Assembly (NCBI RefSeq): GCF_027853335.1
Contig: NZ_JAFEUS010000002.1
Coordinates: forward strand, 1,348,514 to 1,412,513
Source of the DNA: Leucobacter sp. UCMA 4100
GTDB taxonomy: Bacteria; Actinomycetota; Actinomycetes; Actinomycetales; Microbacteriaceae
Direction of reading: 5' to 3'
DNA length: 64,000 nt
Position numbers and translations under genes: made by a program
The notes under the pieces: model-generated
Databases searched by the model: none
What the model saw: the letters and a program-made list of their open reading frames with translations, nothing else
What the model was told of the DNA's origin: nothing
Part shown: positions 1 through 8,848 of the stretch, in pieces
How the letters are laid out: the number at the start of each line of letters is the position of its first letter
Position numbering within the stretch: the first letter of the stretch is position 1

Positions 1-753
1 GACGAGGGTGCCGACCGTGAGGCCGACGATGGTGAGAATGGGCAAGCCCGCGTTCTTCAGCGTGTGCGTGAACAGCAGACGTACGTTGCTCACGCCACGC
101 GACCTGGCTGCATCAATGTAGTCAGAGCTCAGCACGTCAAGCACGGCAGCCCTTGTCGTGCGGGTAATGAGCGCCGCCACAATCGCGCCGAGGGCAACAC
201 CTGGAAGAATGAGGGTTTTCATGCCCGCTGAAAAGTCGAGCATTGGGTTCACGTAACCGGCGACCGGTACCCAACGAAGCTTGACCGCAAACAGCAGCAT
301 GAGTAGCAAACCAAGCACGAATGAAGGCACCGCCATGCCGAGAAGCGTAAACGCCATGACCCCGCGGTCGAGCCCCGTGCCCCGGTACCTAGCAGCGAGC
401 GTGCCAAGGGGAATCGCGAGAATCAGCGCCACCGTGATGGCAATCGTGGCGAGTTGCAGTGTCGGCGTAAGGTTATCGCCGATCGCGCTCAGAACTGACT
501 TGCGCAAGAAGAACGAGTCGCCGAGATCGCCGGTCAAGACTCCACCGAGCCAGCTGAAGTACTGCGTCACGAGAGGGGCGTTCAAGCCGAGCGACTCGCG
601 AAGAGCCTGCACCTGTTCCGGGCTCGCATCAGGGCCAAGAATCGTTCGTGCAGGGTCACCCGGTGTGAGGTAGGTGATCGAAAAGATGACAATCGAGACA
701 ACCACCACGACTGGAATAAGGCTCAATAACCGTTTGAGCACAAAGCTCGTCAT
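1..753 (-). CDS. ABC transporter permease, DppB/OppB type (partial)
   Basis: Inner-membrane permease of a peptide/opine/nickel-type ABC importer. The gene starts with ATG at 753, preceded by GGAGGGAGCG, and runs off the left edge, giving 251 residues without the C-terminus. The N-terminus has the usual first membrane helix (residues about 8-26) followed by the TPGDPA motif of the DppB family. Near the cut end is an EAA-type loop (YIDAARSRGVSN) that contacts the ATPase. Further subunits should lie to the left of the window. It is divergent from a GntR/FCD regulator at 1072, which is the natural candidate to control it. The substrate cannot be told from sequence. Confidence 0.85.
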   Translation of the reverse strand, partial: MTSFVLKRLLSLIPVVVVVSIVIFSITYLTPGDPARTILGPDASPEQVQALRESLGLNAPLVTQYFSWLGGVLTGDLGDSFFLRKSVLSAIGDNLTPTLQLATIAITVALILAIPLGTLAARYRGTGLDRGVMAFTLLGMAVPSFVLGLLLMLLFAVKLRWVPVAGYVNPMLDFSAGMKTLILPGVALGAIVAALITRTTRAAVLDVLSSDYIDAARSRGVSNVRLLFTHTLKNAGLPILTIVGLTVGTLV

Positions 754-1071
754 CGTGCGCTCCCTCCGTTCACTCCGAACGTGGTCGCGCCTTTCGATAA
801 GCGTTGCTGAGTCACGCGAATCTGCTCCTTTGCATAATTCCTGGCGAAAACACTGTTGGCTGGCGCAGCACCTTCCCTATCTGAGAGGGGCGGTGTAGGT
901 TAGCTAGAAGCCTTCCCCCAACTAGTACTATGAATACTAGATGATATATTTCTAAAAAGGCAACCGTTGTTTTTGCGATCAGTTTTGGGAGCACCCTTCG
1001 CAGCACCCGAAATCTCGGGTTACGCGTTCGTTTTCCCCACGCATCGCCACTGAATCTGACTAGGGAATCGG
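754..1071. promoter_or_regulatory. Divergent promoter region with an operator-like inverted repeat (922-940)
   Basis: A 318-bp gap between the permease and the divergent GntR-type gene. CTAGTA at 922-927 and TACTAG at 935-940 form a perfect 6-bp inverted repeat with a 7-bp spacer, next to an AT-rich stretch (941-957) unlike the surrounding GC-rich DNA. Size and placement fit a GntR/FadR-family operator. Assigning it to the adjacent regulator is inference. Confidence 0.45.
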
Positions 1072-1824
1072 GTGAGTGTCATGGATACACCGAATTGGAA
1101 CGAGCTTTTGCAACCCGTCACCTCCGCTGGCGTCTCCGAAGCGGTCATGCGCCGGCTCGGCGAATTAATTGGCTCAGGAATGCTCAAGCCTGGCGACCGT
1201 TTACCACCCGAGGCCGAGCTAGCACAGCACTTTGACGTCGCTCCGATGACGGTGCGCAATGCTCTGCAAGTCATGCGTGACCGAGAGATACTTCGCACCA
1301 CCCGCGGTCGCGGCGCCGGAACCTTCGTGCAGAGCGACATTCGAGAAAAGCTCTGGTACCAGGCAGCCGATTTTCCAACAGTCTCAGAATTCGAAGATTT
1401 CACCCGATGGCGTGAAGCTATCTCGGGAGAATGTTGCGCCATCGTTGCTGCTCAAGCAACGCCTGACGAGCTCGTCGAGATCAAAGAGCTAGCCCATGCG
1501 GTCGATGGCGAAGAACTCACACCAGACGAGTACCGATTTGCCGATGCCCGCCTGCACATTCGCATCGCCGAGCTCACCGGCTCATCACGGCTCATCACGG
1601 CCGAGCAACAAATTCAGGCATACCTTACGAGCTCACTGACCGATGAGGGGCCTCGCACTGACCCGCGCAGACTCAAAACTCAAAAACACACACACCTCAT
1701 CAAGGCCATCACCGACCAAAAGCCAGAAGAGGCTCGGCAACGACTCAAGGAACACGCCCGCGCAACGTTCGACGTTATGGTCGGCGTCGGCCGCATTCGG
1801 CAGGACGAACCCGGCGAACGCTAG
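1072..1824 (+). CDS. GntR-family transcriptional regulator, FadR/FCD subfamily
   Basis: DNA-binding regulator of 250 residues. Residues about 20-90 form the winged helix of the GntR family (LGELIGSGMLKPGDRLPPEA, then the AQHFDVAPMTVRNALQVM recognition region and a TRGRGAGTFV wing). The rest is a helical FCD-type ligand domain with conserved Asp/His positions (FADARLHIRIAELTGS, HTHLIKAI). The GTG at 1072 has AGGGA at 1062-1066; ATG at 1081 is an alternative start. It is divergent from an ABC permease and probably controls it in response to an organic acid or similar effector. The effector is unknown. Confidence 0.85.
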   Translation: MSVMDTPNWNELLQPVTSAGVSEAVMRRLGELIGSGMLKPGDRLPPEAELAQHFDVAPMTVRNALQVMRDREILRTTRGRGAGTFVQSDIREKLWYQAADFPTVSEFEDFTRWREAISGECCAIVAAQATPDELVEIKELAHAVDGEELTPDEYRFADARLHIRIAELTGSSRLITAEQQIQAYLTSSLTDEGPRTDPRRLKTQKHTHLIKAITDQKPEEARQRLKEHARATFDVMVGVGRIRQDEPGER

Positions 1825-1862
1825 CTGGGTACACGCGCGTGCGTGCGGGCACCCAGCTAGCG
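1819..1862 (+). terminator. Long hairpin overlapping the stop codon of the GntR gene
   Basis: Perfect 12-bp arms (1819-1830 and 1851-1862, CGCTAGCTGGGT and its complement) around a 20-nt loop. The left arm contains the TAG stop of the regulator. There is no T-run, so it would be a non-canonical terminator or mRNA-end structure. Confidence 0.45.
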
Positions 1863-1909
1863 TGCTGGGGCATACTTGCGTGCGGGCGCGTAGGTCGCGC
1901 GGCGCACAC

Positions 1910-1946
1910 AAAAACGGCGGCCCAGAACCGAAGCTCTGGGCCGCCG
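1910..1946 (-). terminator. Rho-independent terminator of dps
   Basis: Perfect 12-bp stem (1935-1946 with 1915-1926) and an 8-nt loop, followed on the minus strand by TTTTT (1914-1910). It starts 19 bp after the dps stop codon. Confidence 0.85.
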
Positions 1947-1964
1947 CGCAAGGGGGTTGATGCG

Positions 1965-2462
1965 TTAGTCGTCGAGGTCGTCGAGGTGCGCGCTCAAGAA
2001 CCAGCGGTCCTTGTCGAGCTCCTGCGCAACCGCGATGACGAGATCCTGGCTCACCGGGTCAATCTCGTCGAGGGCCTTGATCGCCGTCGTCGCGTCCTGG
2101 CGGGTCGCGTCGATCTGAGCGATGATCGCGCGGATCGTTGCCTTCGCGCCCTGGAAGCCAGCAGTCAGCTCGGGGGTGCGAGTCTTCTCCGCTACCTGGC
2201 CGAGGCGGCCGTCAACCGGGTGCCCGAGGGCGACCACGCGCTCGGCGAGGGTGTCAGATGCCTCGCGGGCGTGATCGACAACCTCGTCAAGAAACTCGTG
2301 GGTGCGCACAAAATTCATGCCGCGCACGTGCCAGTGGGCCTGTTTGCCGTTCACAGACAAGGCGATGAGGTCTTGAACAACCGGCTCGAGGTATCGGGTC
2401 ACCTCGGCTGCCGCGCCTACGTCAGCAATGCTTCCTGGAAGAACTTCTGTCGGGGTACTCAT
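1965..2462 (-). CDS. dps: DNA starvation/stationary-phase protection protein (Dps, ferritin-like)
   Basis: Dps-family protein of 165 residues, forming dodecameric cages that oxidise Fe(II) with peroxide and store iron, often while binding DNA. The ferroxidase signature is visible: AHWHVRGMNF supplies the His, and HEFLDEVVDHAREASDTLAE supplies the Asp/Glu ligands at the subunit interface. The ATG at 2462 is chosen because GTGGAGG lies 7 nt upstream; an in-frame ATG at 2480 has no ribosome binding site. The acidic C-terminus ends HLDDLDD. It is monocistronic with its own terminator. Confidence 0.92.
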   Translation of the reverse strand: MSTPTEVLPGSIADVGAAAEVTRYLEPVVQDLIALSVNGKQAHWHVRGMNFVRTHEFLDEVVDHAREASDTLAERVVALGHPVDGRLGQVAEKTRTPELTAGFQGAKATIRAIIAQIDATRQDATTAIKALDEIDPVSQDLVIAVAQELDKDRWFLSAHLDDLDD

Positions 2463-2684
2463 CGTAAACCTCCACTTCATTTGGCGAGTAGGCGGCTAAA
2501 ATTTCTCCACCTAGTCGGTACGTTACCCTCGCTGCCTGAGTCGCCGCAATGAACGTTCAGGGGGCTCACTGCTTGCTCTCAGGCCTCTTCATCGCCCTGT
2601 GCATAACCGGCCACCTGAGCCGCCAAACTCTGCGACAATAGAGGGGTCTTGTCCCGTTCGACCCCACGTGGAGTGTTCACCAAT

Positions 2685-4073
2685 ATGTCTGAGACCACGA
2701 GTCTTCCCCCGCAGCCCATCAGCCCCCTCGACGGGCGGTACCGCGCGGCCGTCGCTGGCCTCGGCGACTACCTCTCAGAGGCAGGCCTCAACCGTGCCCG
2801 CGTGCACGTCGAGGTCGAGTGGCTCGCGTACCTCACCGAGCACTCGCTGCTGGGCGGCTCGCCCATGGGAGCCGAGCAGCTCGCGTCGCTGCGCGAGTGG
2901 GCAGCGCAGTTCGGCCAGGCCGAGATTGACGAGCTCGCCGAGACCGAGCGCGTCACGCAGCACGACGTGAAGGCCGTCGAGTACCTCGTGCGCGCCCGCC
3001 TCGAGCAGCAGGGCCTCGGCCAGTTCGCCGAGCTCACCCACGTGTGCTGCACGAGCGAAGACATCAATAACCTCTCGTACGCCCTCACCGTGAAGCACTC
3101 GATCGAACAAGTGTGGATCCCCCGCTTCGAGACCGTCATCGACGAACTCACGCGCCAAGCCCGCGAGTACCAAGAGCTCCCCATGATGAGCCGCACGCAC
3201 GGCCAGCCCGCGACCCCCACGACGCTCGGCAAGGAGCTCGCGGTATTCGTGCACCGCCTGCGCCGCCAGCTCGACCAGATTCGCGAGATTCCGTACTACG
3301 GCAAGTTCTCGGGTGCGACGGGTACGTTCGCGGCGCACCTCGCGGCCGATCCACACGCCGATTGGCCCGCGATCTCGCGCGACTTCGTCGAGGGCCTCGG
3401 CCTCACGTTCAACCCGCTCACCACCCAGATCGAATCGCACGACTGGCAGGCCGAGCTGTTCACGCGCATTGCGCACGCGAACCGCATTCTGCACAACCTC
3501 GCGACCGACATTTGGAGCTACATCTCAATCGGCTACTTCAGGCAGATTCCTGTCGAGGGCGCAACCGGCTCATCGACCATGCCGCACAAGGTCAACCCGA
3601 TTCGCTTCGAAAACGCCGAGGCAAACCTCGAGCTGTCGAACGCGATTCTCGACTCACTCGCCGCAACCCTCGTGACGAGCCGCTGGCAGCGCGACCTCAC
3701 CGACTCGTCGGCGCAGCGCAACATCGGCGTCGGCATAGGCCACTCGGTGCTCGCGCTCGACAACATTCGTAAGGGCCTCGGCCAGATCGACGCCGCACCC
3801 GAGGTGCTCGCGTCCGACCTCGACGCCAACTGGGAGGTACTCGGCGAGGCGATTCAGACCGTGATTCGCGCCGAGGTCACCGCCGGCCGCTCAACCATCA
3901 GCGACCCCTACGCCGCCCTCAAAGAACTCACCCGCGGCCGCCGCATCGGCCAGGCCGAACTCATCGAGTTCGTGAGCGGCCTCGACATCGGCGCCGAAGC
4001 CAAGGAGCGCCTGCTCGCGCTCACCCCCGCGACCTACACGGGCGTCGCTGCGGCGCTCGTCGACCGCGTGTAG
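2685..4073 (+). CDS. purB: Adenylosuccinate lyase
   Basis: PurB, 462 residues, cleaves SAICAR and adenylosuccinate to release fumarate in purine synthesis. It is of the E. coli-length type. Residues about 296-306 carry the fumarase/ASL signature GSSTMPHKVNP on the flexible loop with the catalytic Ser; the general-acid His lies in SRTHGQPATP (about residue 172), and TSEDINN is also conserved. ATG at 2685 is preferred, with GGAG at 2670-2673; an upstream in-frame TTG (2649) would add 12 non-conserved residues. It converges on hemL and is not operonic with it. Confidence 0.96.
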   Translation: MSETTSLPPQPISPLDGRYRAAVAGLGDYLSEAGLNRARVHVEVEWLAYLTEHSLLGGSPMGAEQLASLREWAAQFGQAEIDELAETERVTQHDVKAVEYLVRARLEQQGLGQFAELTHVCCTSEDINNLSYALTVKHSIEQVWIPRFETVIDELTRQAREYQELPMMSRTHGQPATPTTLGKELAVFVHRLRRQLDQIREIPYYGKFSGATGTFAAHLAADPHADWPAISRDFVEGLGLTFNPLTTQIESHDWQAELFTRIAHANRILHNLATDIWSYISIGYFRQIPVEGATGSSTMPHKVNPIRFENAEANLELSNAILDSLAATLVTSRWQRDLTDSSAQRNIGVGIGHSVLALDNIRKGLGQIDAAPEVLASDLDANWEVLGEAIQTVIRAEVTAGRSTISDPYAALKELTRGRRIGQAELIEFVSGLDIGAEAKERLLALTPATYTGVAAALVDRV

Positions 4074-4508
4074 CGCGGCGCCCGCGCCCCGCGCGCCCTC
4101 GCTAGAGCGCCCTCACCCGCGCGCACTCGGTATTCGGCACTCGCTGCCCCGCCCCGCCCTCGCCCGCGTCCCACCCCGGCCCACCGGCCTGGGCTGTGGC
4201 GCGGGCGTTTGCGTTTTGGGGTGCGGGCAGGGTCACGGCCTGGGGAGCGGTCAGGGCGCCTCGGCGGGCCCGTTCTGGCGCAATCTGACACTCTTCTCTG
4301 CGCGATCCGCCCCCATCCAGCAAATTGTTTGCACTTTTCGGACCAAAACACCCTAAAACGGCCCAAAAGTGCAAACAATTTGGTGCGGCAGGGTGAATTC
4401 GGGAGGAATCAGCCCTGGACCGGGCCAAGCCAGGCAAAACCGGGCTGGCCCAGCCGTGGGAGGGGCGGGCCAGCCGCGAGACCGCGAGAGCGCGGGCCGC
4501 GGCGCGGG
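4074..4508. other. 435-bp convergent intergenic region with an 18-bp perfect inverted repeat (4321-4382)
   Basis: No convincing gene lies between the purB and hemL stop codons. The only clear structure is a perfect 18-bp inverted repeat, arms 4321-4338 (CAAATTGTTTGCACTTTT) and 4365-4382, around a 26-nt loop containing AAAACACCCT. The AT-rich arms stand out against very GC-rich flanks. It could act as a bidirectional terminator or be a mobile palindromic repeat; hairpins sharing AAACACCCT occur at 27357-27398 and 31177-31226. Confidence 0.6.
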
Positions 4509-5915
4509 TCAGGCGCGAGCCGCGGCGCGGGCGGCAGAGGGCAGGGCCTCCGCGATCCGCGAAAGGATTGCTTCGTCGTGGGCCGCGCTCACAAACCACG
4601 TCTCGAAGGGGCTCGGCGGCAGGTGCACGCCGCCGTCGAGCATCGCGTGGAAGAACGCCCGGTGCTGTGCCACGTTCTGGCCGAGCACGTCATCGTAGGT
4701 TCGCGGGGCGTCATCGAAGTCGCCGAAGAGTACGCTCATGAGGGTTCCGGCGCGCTGCACCCGGTGTGCGACCCCGGCCTCGGCGAGGGCGCCGCTCACC
4801 TCACCCGCGAGGGTGTCGGCGGCAAAGGTGAGCCGCTCGTACGCAGCAGCATCGGCGGCGCGCAGCGTGGTGAGGCCGGCGGTGACGGCGAGGGGGTTGC
4901 CTGAGAGGGTTCCGCCTTGGTAGACCGGTCCGAGCGGGGCGAGCAGGTTCATGAGTTCGGCGCGGCCGGCGACCGCCGCGATCGGAAGGCCGCCGCCGAT
5001 CACCTTGCCGAAGGTGAAGAGGTCGGGCCGCAGCCCGCCCGCGTCAGCCCCAGCCCCGGCACCCGCGTCGGCACCGGCACCAGCACCAGCAGCACCACCC
5101 TGCACGGCCTCCCGCTCAAGCCCCCAGTAGCCGCCAGGGCCCGCCCGGAAGCCAGTGAGCACCTCGTCGGTGATGACGAGCGCGCCGTTTGCGTGGGCGA
5201 GGCGCAGCAGGCCCTCGGTGAAGCCCGGCTCAGGGGGCAGCACGCCCATGTTGGCGGCGGCCGACTCGGTGATGACGGCGGCGATCTGGCCCTCGTGGCG
5301 GGCGAAGGCCTCCTCGAGAGCCGGGAGGTCGTTGTAGTCGAGCACGAGGGTTTGGGCGGCGGTGGCCTCGGTCACGCCGGCCGAGCCGGGCAGGCCGAAG
5401 GTCGCAAGCCCCGAGCCGGCAGCGGCGAGCAGCCCGTCGGAGTGCCCGTGGTAGTGCCCCGCAAACTTGATGATGAGGGGGCGTCCGGTGTGGCCTCGGG
5501 CGATGCGGATCGCGGTCATCGTCGCCTCAGTTCCCGTCGAAACGAGGCGTACTCGCTCGGCTTCGAGCACTCGCTCGATGATCGCCTCGGCGAGTTCGGC
5601 TTCCTCGGGCACCGAGGCACCGAAGCCAAAGCCACGCGCCGCAGCCCGTTGCACCGCGTCAACGACCTCGGGTACGGCGTGGCCGAGCAGGGCCGGGCCC
5701 CACGCACCGATGAGGTCGACGTACTCGTTGCCCTCGACGTCGGTCACGATGGCACCGCGTCCGCCGGTGAGGAAGCGTGGGGTTCCGCCGACAGATCCGA
5801 AGGCTCGTACGGGTGAGTTCACGCCGCCGGGAATGACGCGCGCCGCTTTCTCGGCGAGCACGGCGTTATCGGCGACGGGAGCGCCGCCAGCAGCAGGGTT
5901 CAGGGTGTTGGTCAT
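4509..5915 (-). CDS. hemL: Glutamate-1-semialdehyde 2,1-aminomutase
   Basis: PLP enzyme converting glutamate-1-semialdehyde to 5-aminolevulinate, the second step of C5-pathway tetrapyrrole synthesis after HemA. Length is 468 residues against about 430-445 usually. The PLP lysine is in TFGKVIGGG (Lys304); [11 protein letters not shown] carries the cofactor Asp, and [12 protein letters not shown] the phosphate-binding region. The excess length comes from a Gly/Ala/Asp low-complexity insert (about residues 271-294) just before the lysine segment. ATG at 5915 overlaps the hemB TGA as ATGA, so it is translationally coupled as the last gene of the heme operon. Confidence 0.95.
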   Translation of the reverse strand: MTNTLNPAAGGAPVADNAVLAEKAARVIPGGVNSPVRAFGSVGGTPRFLTGGRGAIVTDVEGNEYVDLIGAWGPALLGHAVPEVVDAVQRAAARGFGFGASVPEEAELAEAIIERVLEAERVRLVSTGTEATMTAIRIARGHTGRPLIIKFAGHYHGHSDGLLAAAGSGLATFGLPGSAGVTEATAAQTLVLDYNDLPALEEAFARHEGQIAAVITESAAANMGVLPPEPGFTEGLLRLAHANGALVITDEVLTGFRAGPGGYWGLEREAVQGGAAGAGAGADAGAGAGADAGGLRPDLFTFGKVIGGGLPIAAVAGRAELMNLLAPLGPVYQGGTLSGNPLAVTAGLTTLRAADAAAYERLTFAADTLAGEVSGALAEAGVAHRVQRAGTLMSVLFGDFDDAPRTYDDVLGQNVAQHRAFFHAMLDGGVHLPPSPFETWFVSAAHDEAILSRIAEALPSAARAAARA

Positions 5916-6904
5916 GATGGGTTGCTCGCAATCTCGGTGGCGAAGTAGGTCAGGATGGCGTCGGCGCCTGCGCGCTTGATGCTCACGAGCGATTCTTCGA
6001 TGGCGGCACGGCGGTTGATCCACCCGTTGGCCGCGGCGGCCTCGATCATGGCCGCCTCGCCCGACACCTGGTAGGCCCACACAGGCACGGGGCTCTCGGC
6101 GGCGACGTCTGAGAGCACGTCGAGGTAGCTCATGGCGGGTTTCACCATGACGACCTCGGCGCCCTCGGCGATGTCGAGCTGCGCCTCGCGCAGGCCCTCG
6201 CGGCGGTTGGCCGGATCCATCTGGTAGCTGCGACGGTCGCCCGTGAGCTGCGAGTCGACGGCCTCGCGAAAGGGGCCGTAGAACGCCGAGGCGTACTTGG
6301 CGGAGTAGGCGAGCACGGCGGTGTCGTGGTGGCCGGCGGCATCGAGCATGTCGCGCACGGCGGCAACCTGCCCGTCCATCATGCCCGAGAGTCCGAGCAG
6401 TTGTGAGCCGGCCTCGGCCTGTGCGAGGGCCATCGACCGGTAGCGTTCGAGCGTCGCGTCATTATCGACGCGGGGTTGACCCGCAGCGGATCGCCCCTGA
6501 TCACTCAGCACGCCACAGTGTCCGTGGTCGGTGAACTCGTCGAGGCACAGGTCGGTCTGCACGACGAGCGCGTCGCCGACCTCGCTCGCGACGGCACGGG
6601 TCGCGAGGTTCAAAATGCCGTCGGGGTCATCGGCCGCGCTGCCCAGGGCGTCGCGCGTCTCGGGAACGCCGAAGAGCATGACGCCGCCGACGCCCGCTTC
6701 GGCGGCCTCGGCTGCGGCTGCGCGAAGGGAGTCAAGCGTGTGCTGCATGACGCCCGGCATTGAGGTGATGGGACGCGGCTCGTGGATCCCTTCGCGCACG
6801 AAGAGCGGCAGCACGAGTTCGCCCGGGTGCAGCCGGGTCTCGGTGGCGAGGCGGCGCAGCGCCGGGGTGGCGCGCAGGCGCCTCGGTCGATTGGTCAGGG
6901 TCAT
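5912..6904 (-). CDS. hemB: Porphobilinogen synthase (delta-aminolevulinate dehydratase)
   Basis: Condenses two 5-aminolevulinates to porphobilinogen. It has 330 residues. Schiff-base lysines are seen in YSAKYASAF (Lys203) and [11 protein letters not shown] (Lys255). The metal-site segment reads [14 protein letters not shown]: Cys120 and Cys130 remain but the middle Cys of the classical zinc triad is Asp122. The start at 6904 is chosen for AAGGAG 5-6 nt upstream, rather than the ATG at 6925. It sits between hemD and hemL in the operon and overlaps hemL by 4 bp. Confidence 0.95.
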   Translation of the reverse strand: MTLTNRPRRLRATPALRRLATETRLHPGELVLPLFVREGIHEPRPITSMPGVMQHTLDSLRAAAAEAAEAGVGGVMLFGVPETRDALGSAADDPDGILNLATRAVASEVGDALVVQTDLCLDEFTDHGHCGVLSDQGRSAAGQPRVDNDATLERYRSMALAQAEAGSQLLGLSGMMDGQVAAVRDMLDAAGHHDTAVLAYSAKYASAFYGPFREAVDSQLTGDRRSYQMDPANRREGLREAQLDIAEGAEVVMVKPAMSYLDVLSDVAAESPVPVWAYQVSGEAAMIEAAAANGWINRRAAIEESLVSIKRAGADAILTYFATEIASNPS

Positions 6905-6938
6905 CAGGTCTCCTTGCGGTTGCATTGCGGCACCTTCT

Positions 6939-7808
6939 TCACGATGGTTTGCTGGTTTCGGTGAGCCTCGCGAGCGCCGTCACCGTGCCTGAGGCGGTGT
7001 GCTGGCGGGCGACGACGGCGGGCGGCATGCCGAGGCTTCTGAGTTCTCTTGCGGTGGGTTCGCCGATCGCTGCGAGGCGCGCATGCTCGTGGAGCGTCGG
7101 GAAGCGTGCGGCGAGCGCCCTCGCTGCCGAGGCGCTCAGCACGAGCGCGGCGTCGATCGAGGGGGCGAGGGCCGCATCAGCCTCGGGGTCTCCCGCGACG
7201 GGGCTGGTGCGGTAGGCGTCGATCCGCTCGGGGCGGTGACCGGCAGCGATGAGCCCGGTTTCAAGCGTGGTGTCGGCGATCGCCGAGAGGGGCAGCAGCA
7301 CGCTCGCTCTGCCGTCGGGGGCTGGCCAGCTCATGAGTTTCGCGACGAGTGCCCTCGCGAGACTCTCGCCGGTAAAGCGTTCGGGTTCGAGGTCGACGCA
7401 GAAGCCGAGTGACTCGAGGGCTGCGGTCGTGGTGCTTCCGACTGAGGCGATGCGGCCGCCGCTCGGCGTTGCCCCTGCTCGCGCGAAGGCCTGGGCGCCT
7501 CGCACGCTCGTGATGGCAGCCCAGTCGTAGGCGCCAGCGTTCCAGCGATCGATCGCGGCGGCGAAGGCCGCCTCGTCGGCCGGAGGCGTGTGCTCGATGA
7601 GCGGAACCATGACGGGCTCACCGCCGAGGCTCAGAACGAGCTCAGCGAGGTGATCGCCGCGGGCTTCGGCGCGCGGCACGAGCACCCGCTGGCCCGCGAG
7701 TGCGCCCTCAAGCGAGCCGCCGTGGGAGCCGCCGTGCGGGCCCGCGTGCAAGCCACCGTGGGAACCCCCGGGAGGCCCACCGTGGGTGTGGCGATCGGGG
7801 GCACTCAC
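6939..7808 (-). CDS. hemD: Uroporphyrinogen-III synthase with a His/Gly-rich N-terminal extension
   Basis: Closes and inverts ring D of hydroxymethylbilane to give uroporphyrinogen III. It has 289 residues. The family is poorly conserved, but the two-domain HemD pattern is clear: [18 protein letters not shown] at the start, [12 protein letters not shown] for the first-domain Ser/Thr loop, [11 protein letters not shown]-like and [16 protein letters not shown] segments at the end. Residues 7-32 are an unusual repeat-like stretch with six His among Gly/Pro. The GTG start at 7808 overlaps the hemC TGA as GTGA; without it, translation could begin only at a later codon. Confidence 0.88.
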   Translation of the reverse strand: MSAPDRHTHGGPPGGSHGGLHAGPHGGSHGGSLEGALAGQRVLVPRAEARGDHLAELVLSLGGEPVMVPLIEHTPPADEAAFAAAIDRWNAGAYDWAAITSVRGAQAFARAGATPSGGRIASVGSTTTAALESLGFCVDLEPERFTGESLARALVAKLMSWPAPDGRASVLLPLSAIADTTLETGLIAAGHRPERIDAYRTSPVAGDPEADAALAPSIDAALVLSASAARALAARFPTLHEHARLAAIGEPTARELRSLGMPPAVVARQHTASGTVTALARLTETSKPS

Positions 7809-8848
7809 CGCGTCGCCCCGAGGGGTGCGAGTTCGGCGGCGCCCTGATCAAGCAGCTGTTTCGCGACGCTCGCGCCGAGCTCGTGAGCCGTGCGATCGGT
7901 GAGGCTTGAGCGGTAGCGCGCGTCGCGATCCGCCTCGGGTGACGCGAGGGGAGAACGTTCGACGGCCATCAGCTGCTCCTGCCCGTCGAGGCGGTACACG
8001 GTCGCGCTCAGCGTGAGCTCGCCGTTCGCGGCCACGGCCGTTGCGCCGATCGGGGCCGCGCACCCTGCCTCGAGCGTTGCGAGCAGGGCGCGTTCGGCGA
8101 GCGCCTCGGCGCGGGCAGCGGGGTCGTTGAGGGCGACGAGCGCGTCGTGCAGCGGCCCCGTCTCGGTTTCGGCGCTGCGCACCTCGATCGCGAGCGCGCC
8201 CTGGCCCGGGGCGGGCGGGGCGACGTCGAGCGAGAAGCGCTCAGAGATGGCGGCGTCGCGACCAATGCGGTCGAGGCCGGCGGCGGCAAGCACGACCGCG
8301 TCAAGGTCGGTTCCGACCCGGCCAAGCCGCGTGTCAACGTTGCCGCGCAGGTCGCTGACCTGCAGGTCGGGGCGGCGGGAGAGCAGCTGGGCTGCGCGGC
8401 GGGGGGAGCCGGTGCCGACGAGCGCGCCCTCGGGAAGCGTCTCGAGGGTGAGCCCGTCGCGAGCGCACAGGGCGTCGCGCGCATCGGCACGCTCGGGAAT
8501 CGCGCCGAGGGTGATGCCCTCGCAGGGCCCCGTCGGGAGGTCTTTGAGCGAGTGCACCGCGACGTCGCACTCGCCGGCGAGCAGGGCGTCACGCAGGGCG
8601 CTCACGAACACGCCGGTTCCGCCGAGCTGGGCGAGCGGGGCACGCGACACGTCACCCTTCGTGGTGACGATGACGAGCACGACGTCGAGGCCCGTCGCAC
8701 GGGCAATCGTCTCGGCGACAGTCGTGGTCTGCGACACCGCGAGCACGCTGCCCCTCGTGCCCACCCTGATGATGCCGGGAGCGGCCTCGACGGGGCCCTC
8801 AGCCCTCGTCACGCTCGCGGTGCGCTCGGTCTGCTTCGTTTCGGTCAT
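7805..8848 (-). CDS. hemC: Hydroxymethylbilane synthase (porphobilinogen deaminase)
   Basis: Polymerises four porphobilinogens to hydroxymethylbilane on a covalent dipyrromethane cofactor. Of 347 residues, the first 25 or so are a non-conserved extension. Seen motifs: RVGTRGSVLAVSQ at the start of domain 1, HSLKDLPT with the catalytic Asp (about 103), GTGSPRRAAQL and LRGNVDTRL for substrate binding, and LEAGCAAPIGA with the cofactor-bearing Cys263. Its ATG overlaps the hemY TGA (ATGA) and its stop overlaps the hemD start, so it is tightly coupled in the operon. Confidence 0.95.
   Translation of the reverse strand: MTETKQTERTASVTRAEGPVEAAPGIIRVGTRGSVLAVSQTTTVAETIARATGLDVVLVIVTTKGDVSRAPLAQLGGTGVFVSALRDALLAGECDVAVHSLKDLPTGPCEGITLGAIPERADARDALCARDGLTLETLPEGALVGTGSPRRAAQLLSRRPDLQVSDLRGNVDTRLGRVGTDLDAVVLAAAGLDRIGRDAAISERFSLDVAPPAPGQGALAIEVRSAETETGPLHDALVALNDPAARAEALAERALLATLEAGCAAPIGATAVAANGELTLSATVYRLDGQEQLMAVERSPLASPEADRDARYRSSLTDRTAHELGASVAKQLLDQGAAELAPLGATR

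Noticed and set aside
1839-2552. Long open frame opposite dps
   Set aside because: It is the antisense of dps with its terminator and has no ribosome site or recognisable product; dps matches its family in full.
4209-4904. Frame crossing the purB-hemL gap
   Set aside because: It runs antisense into hemL and through the inverted repeat; no family resemblance.
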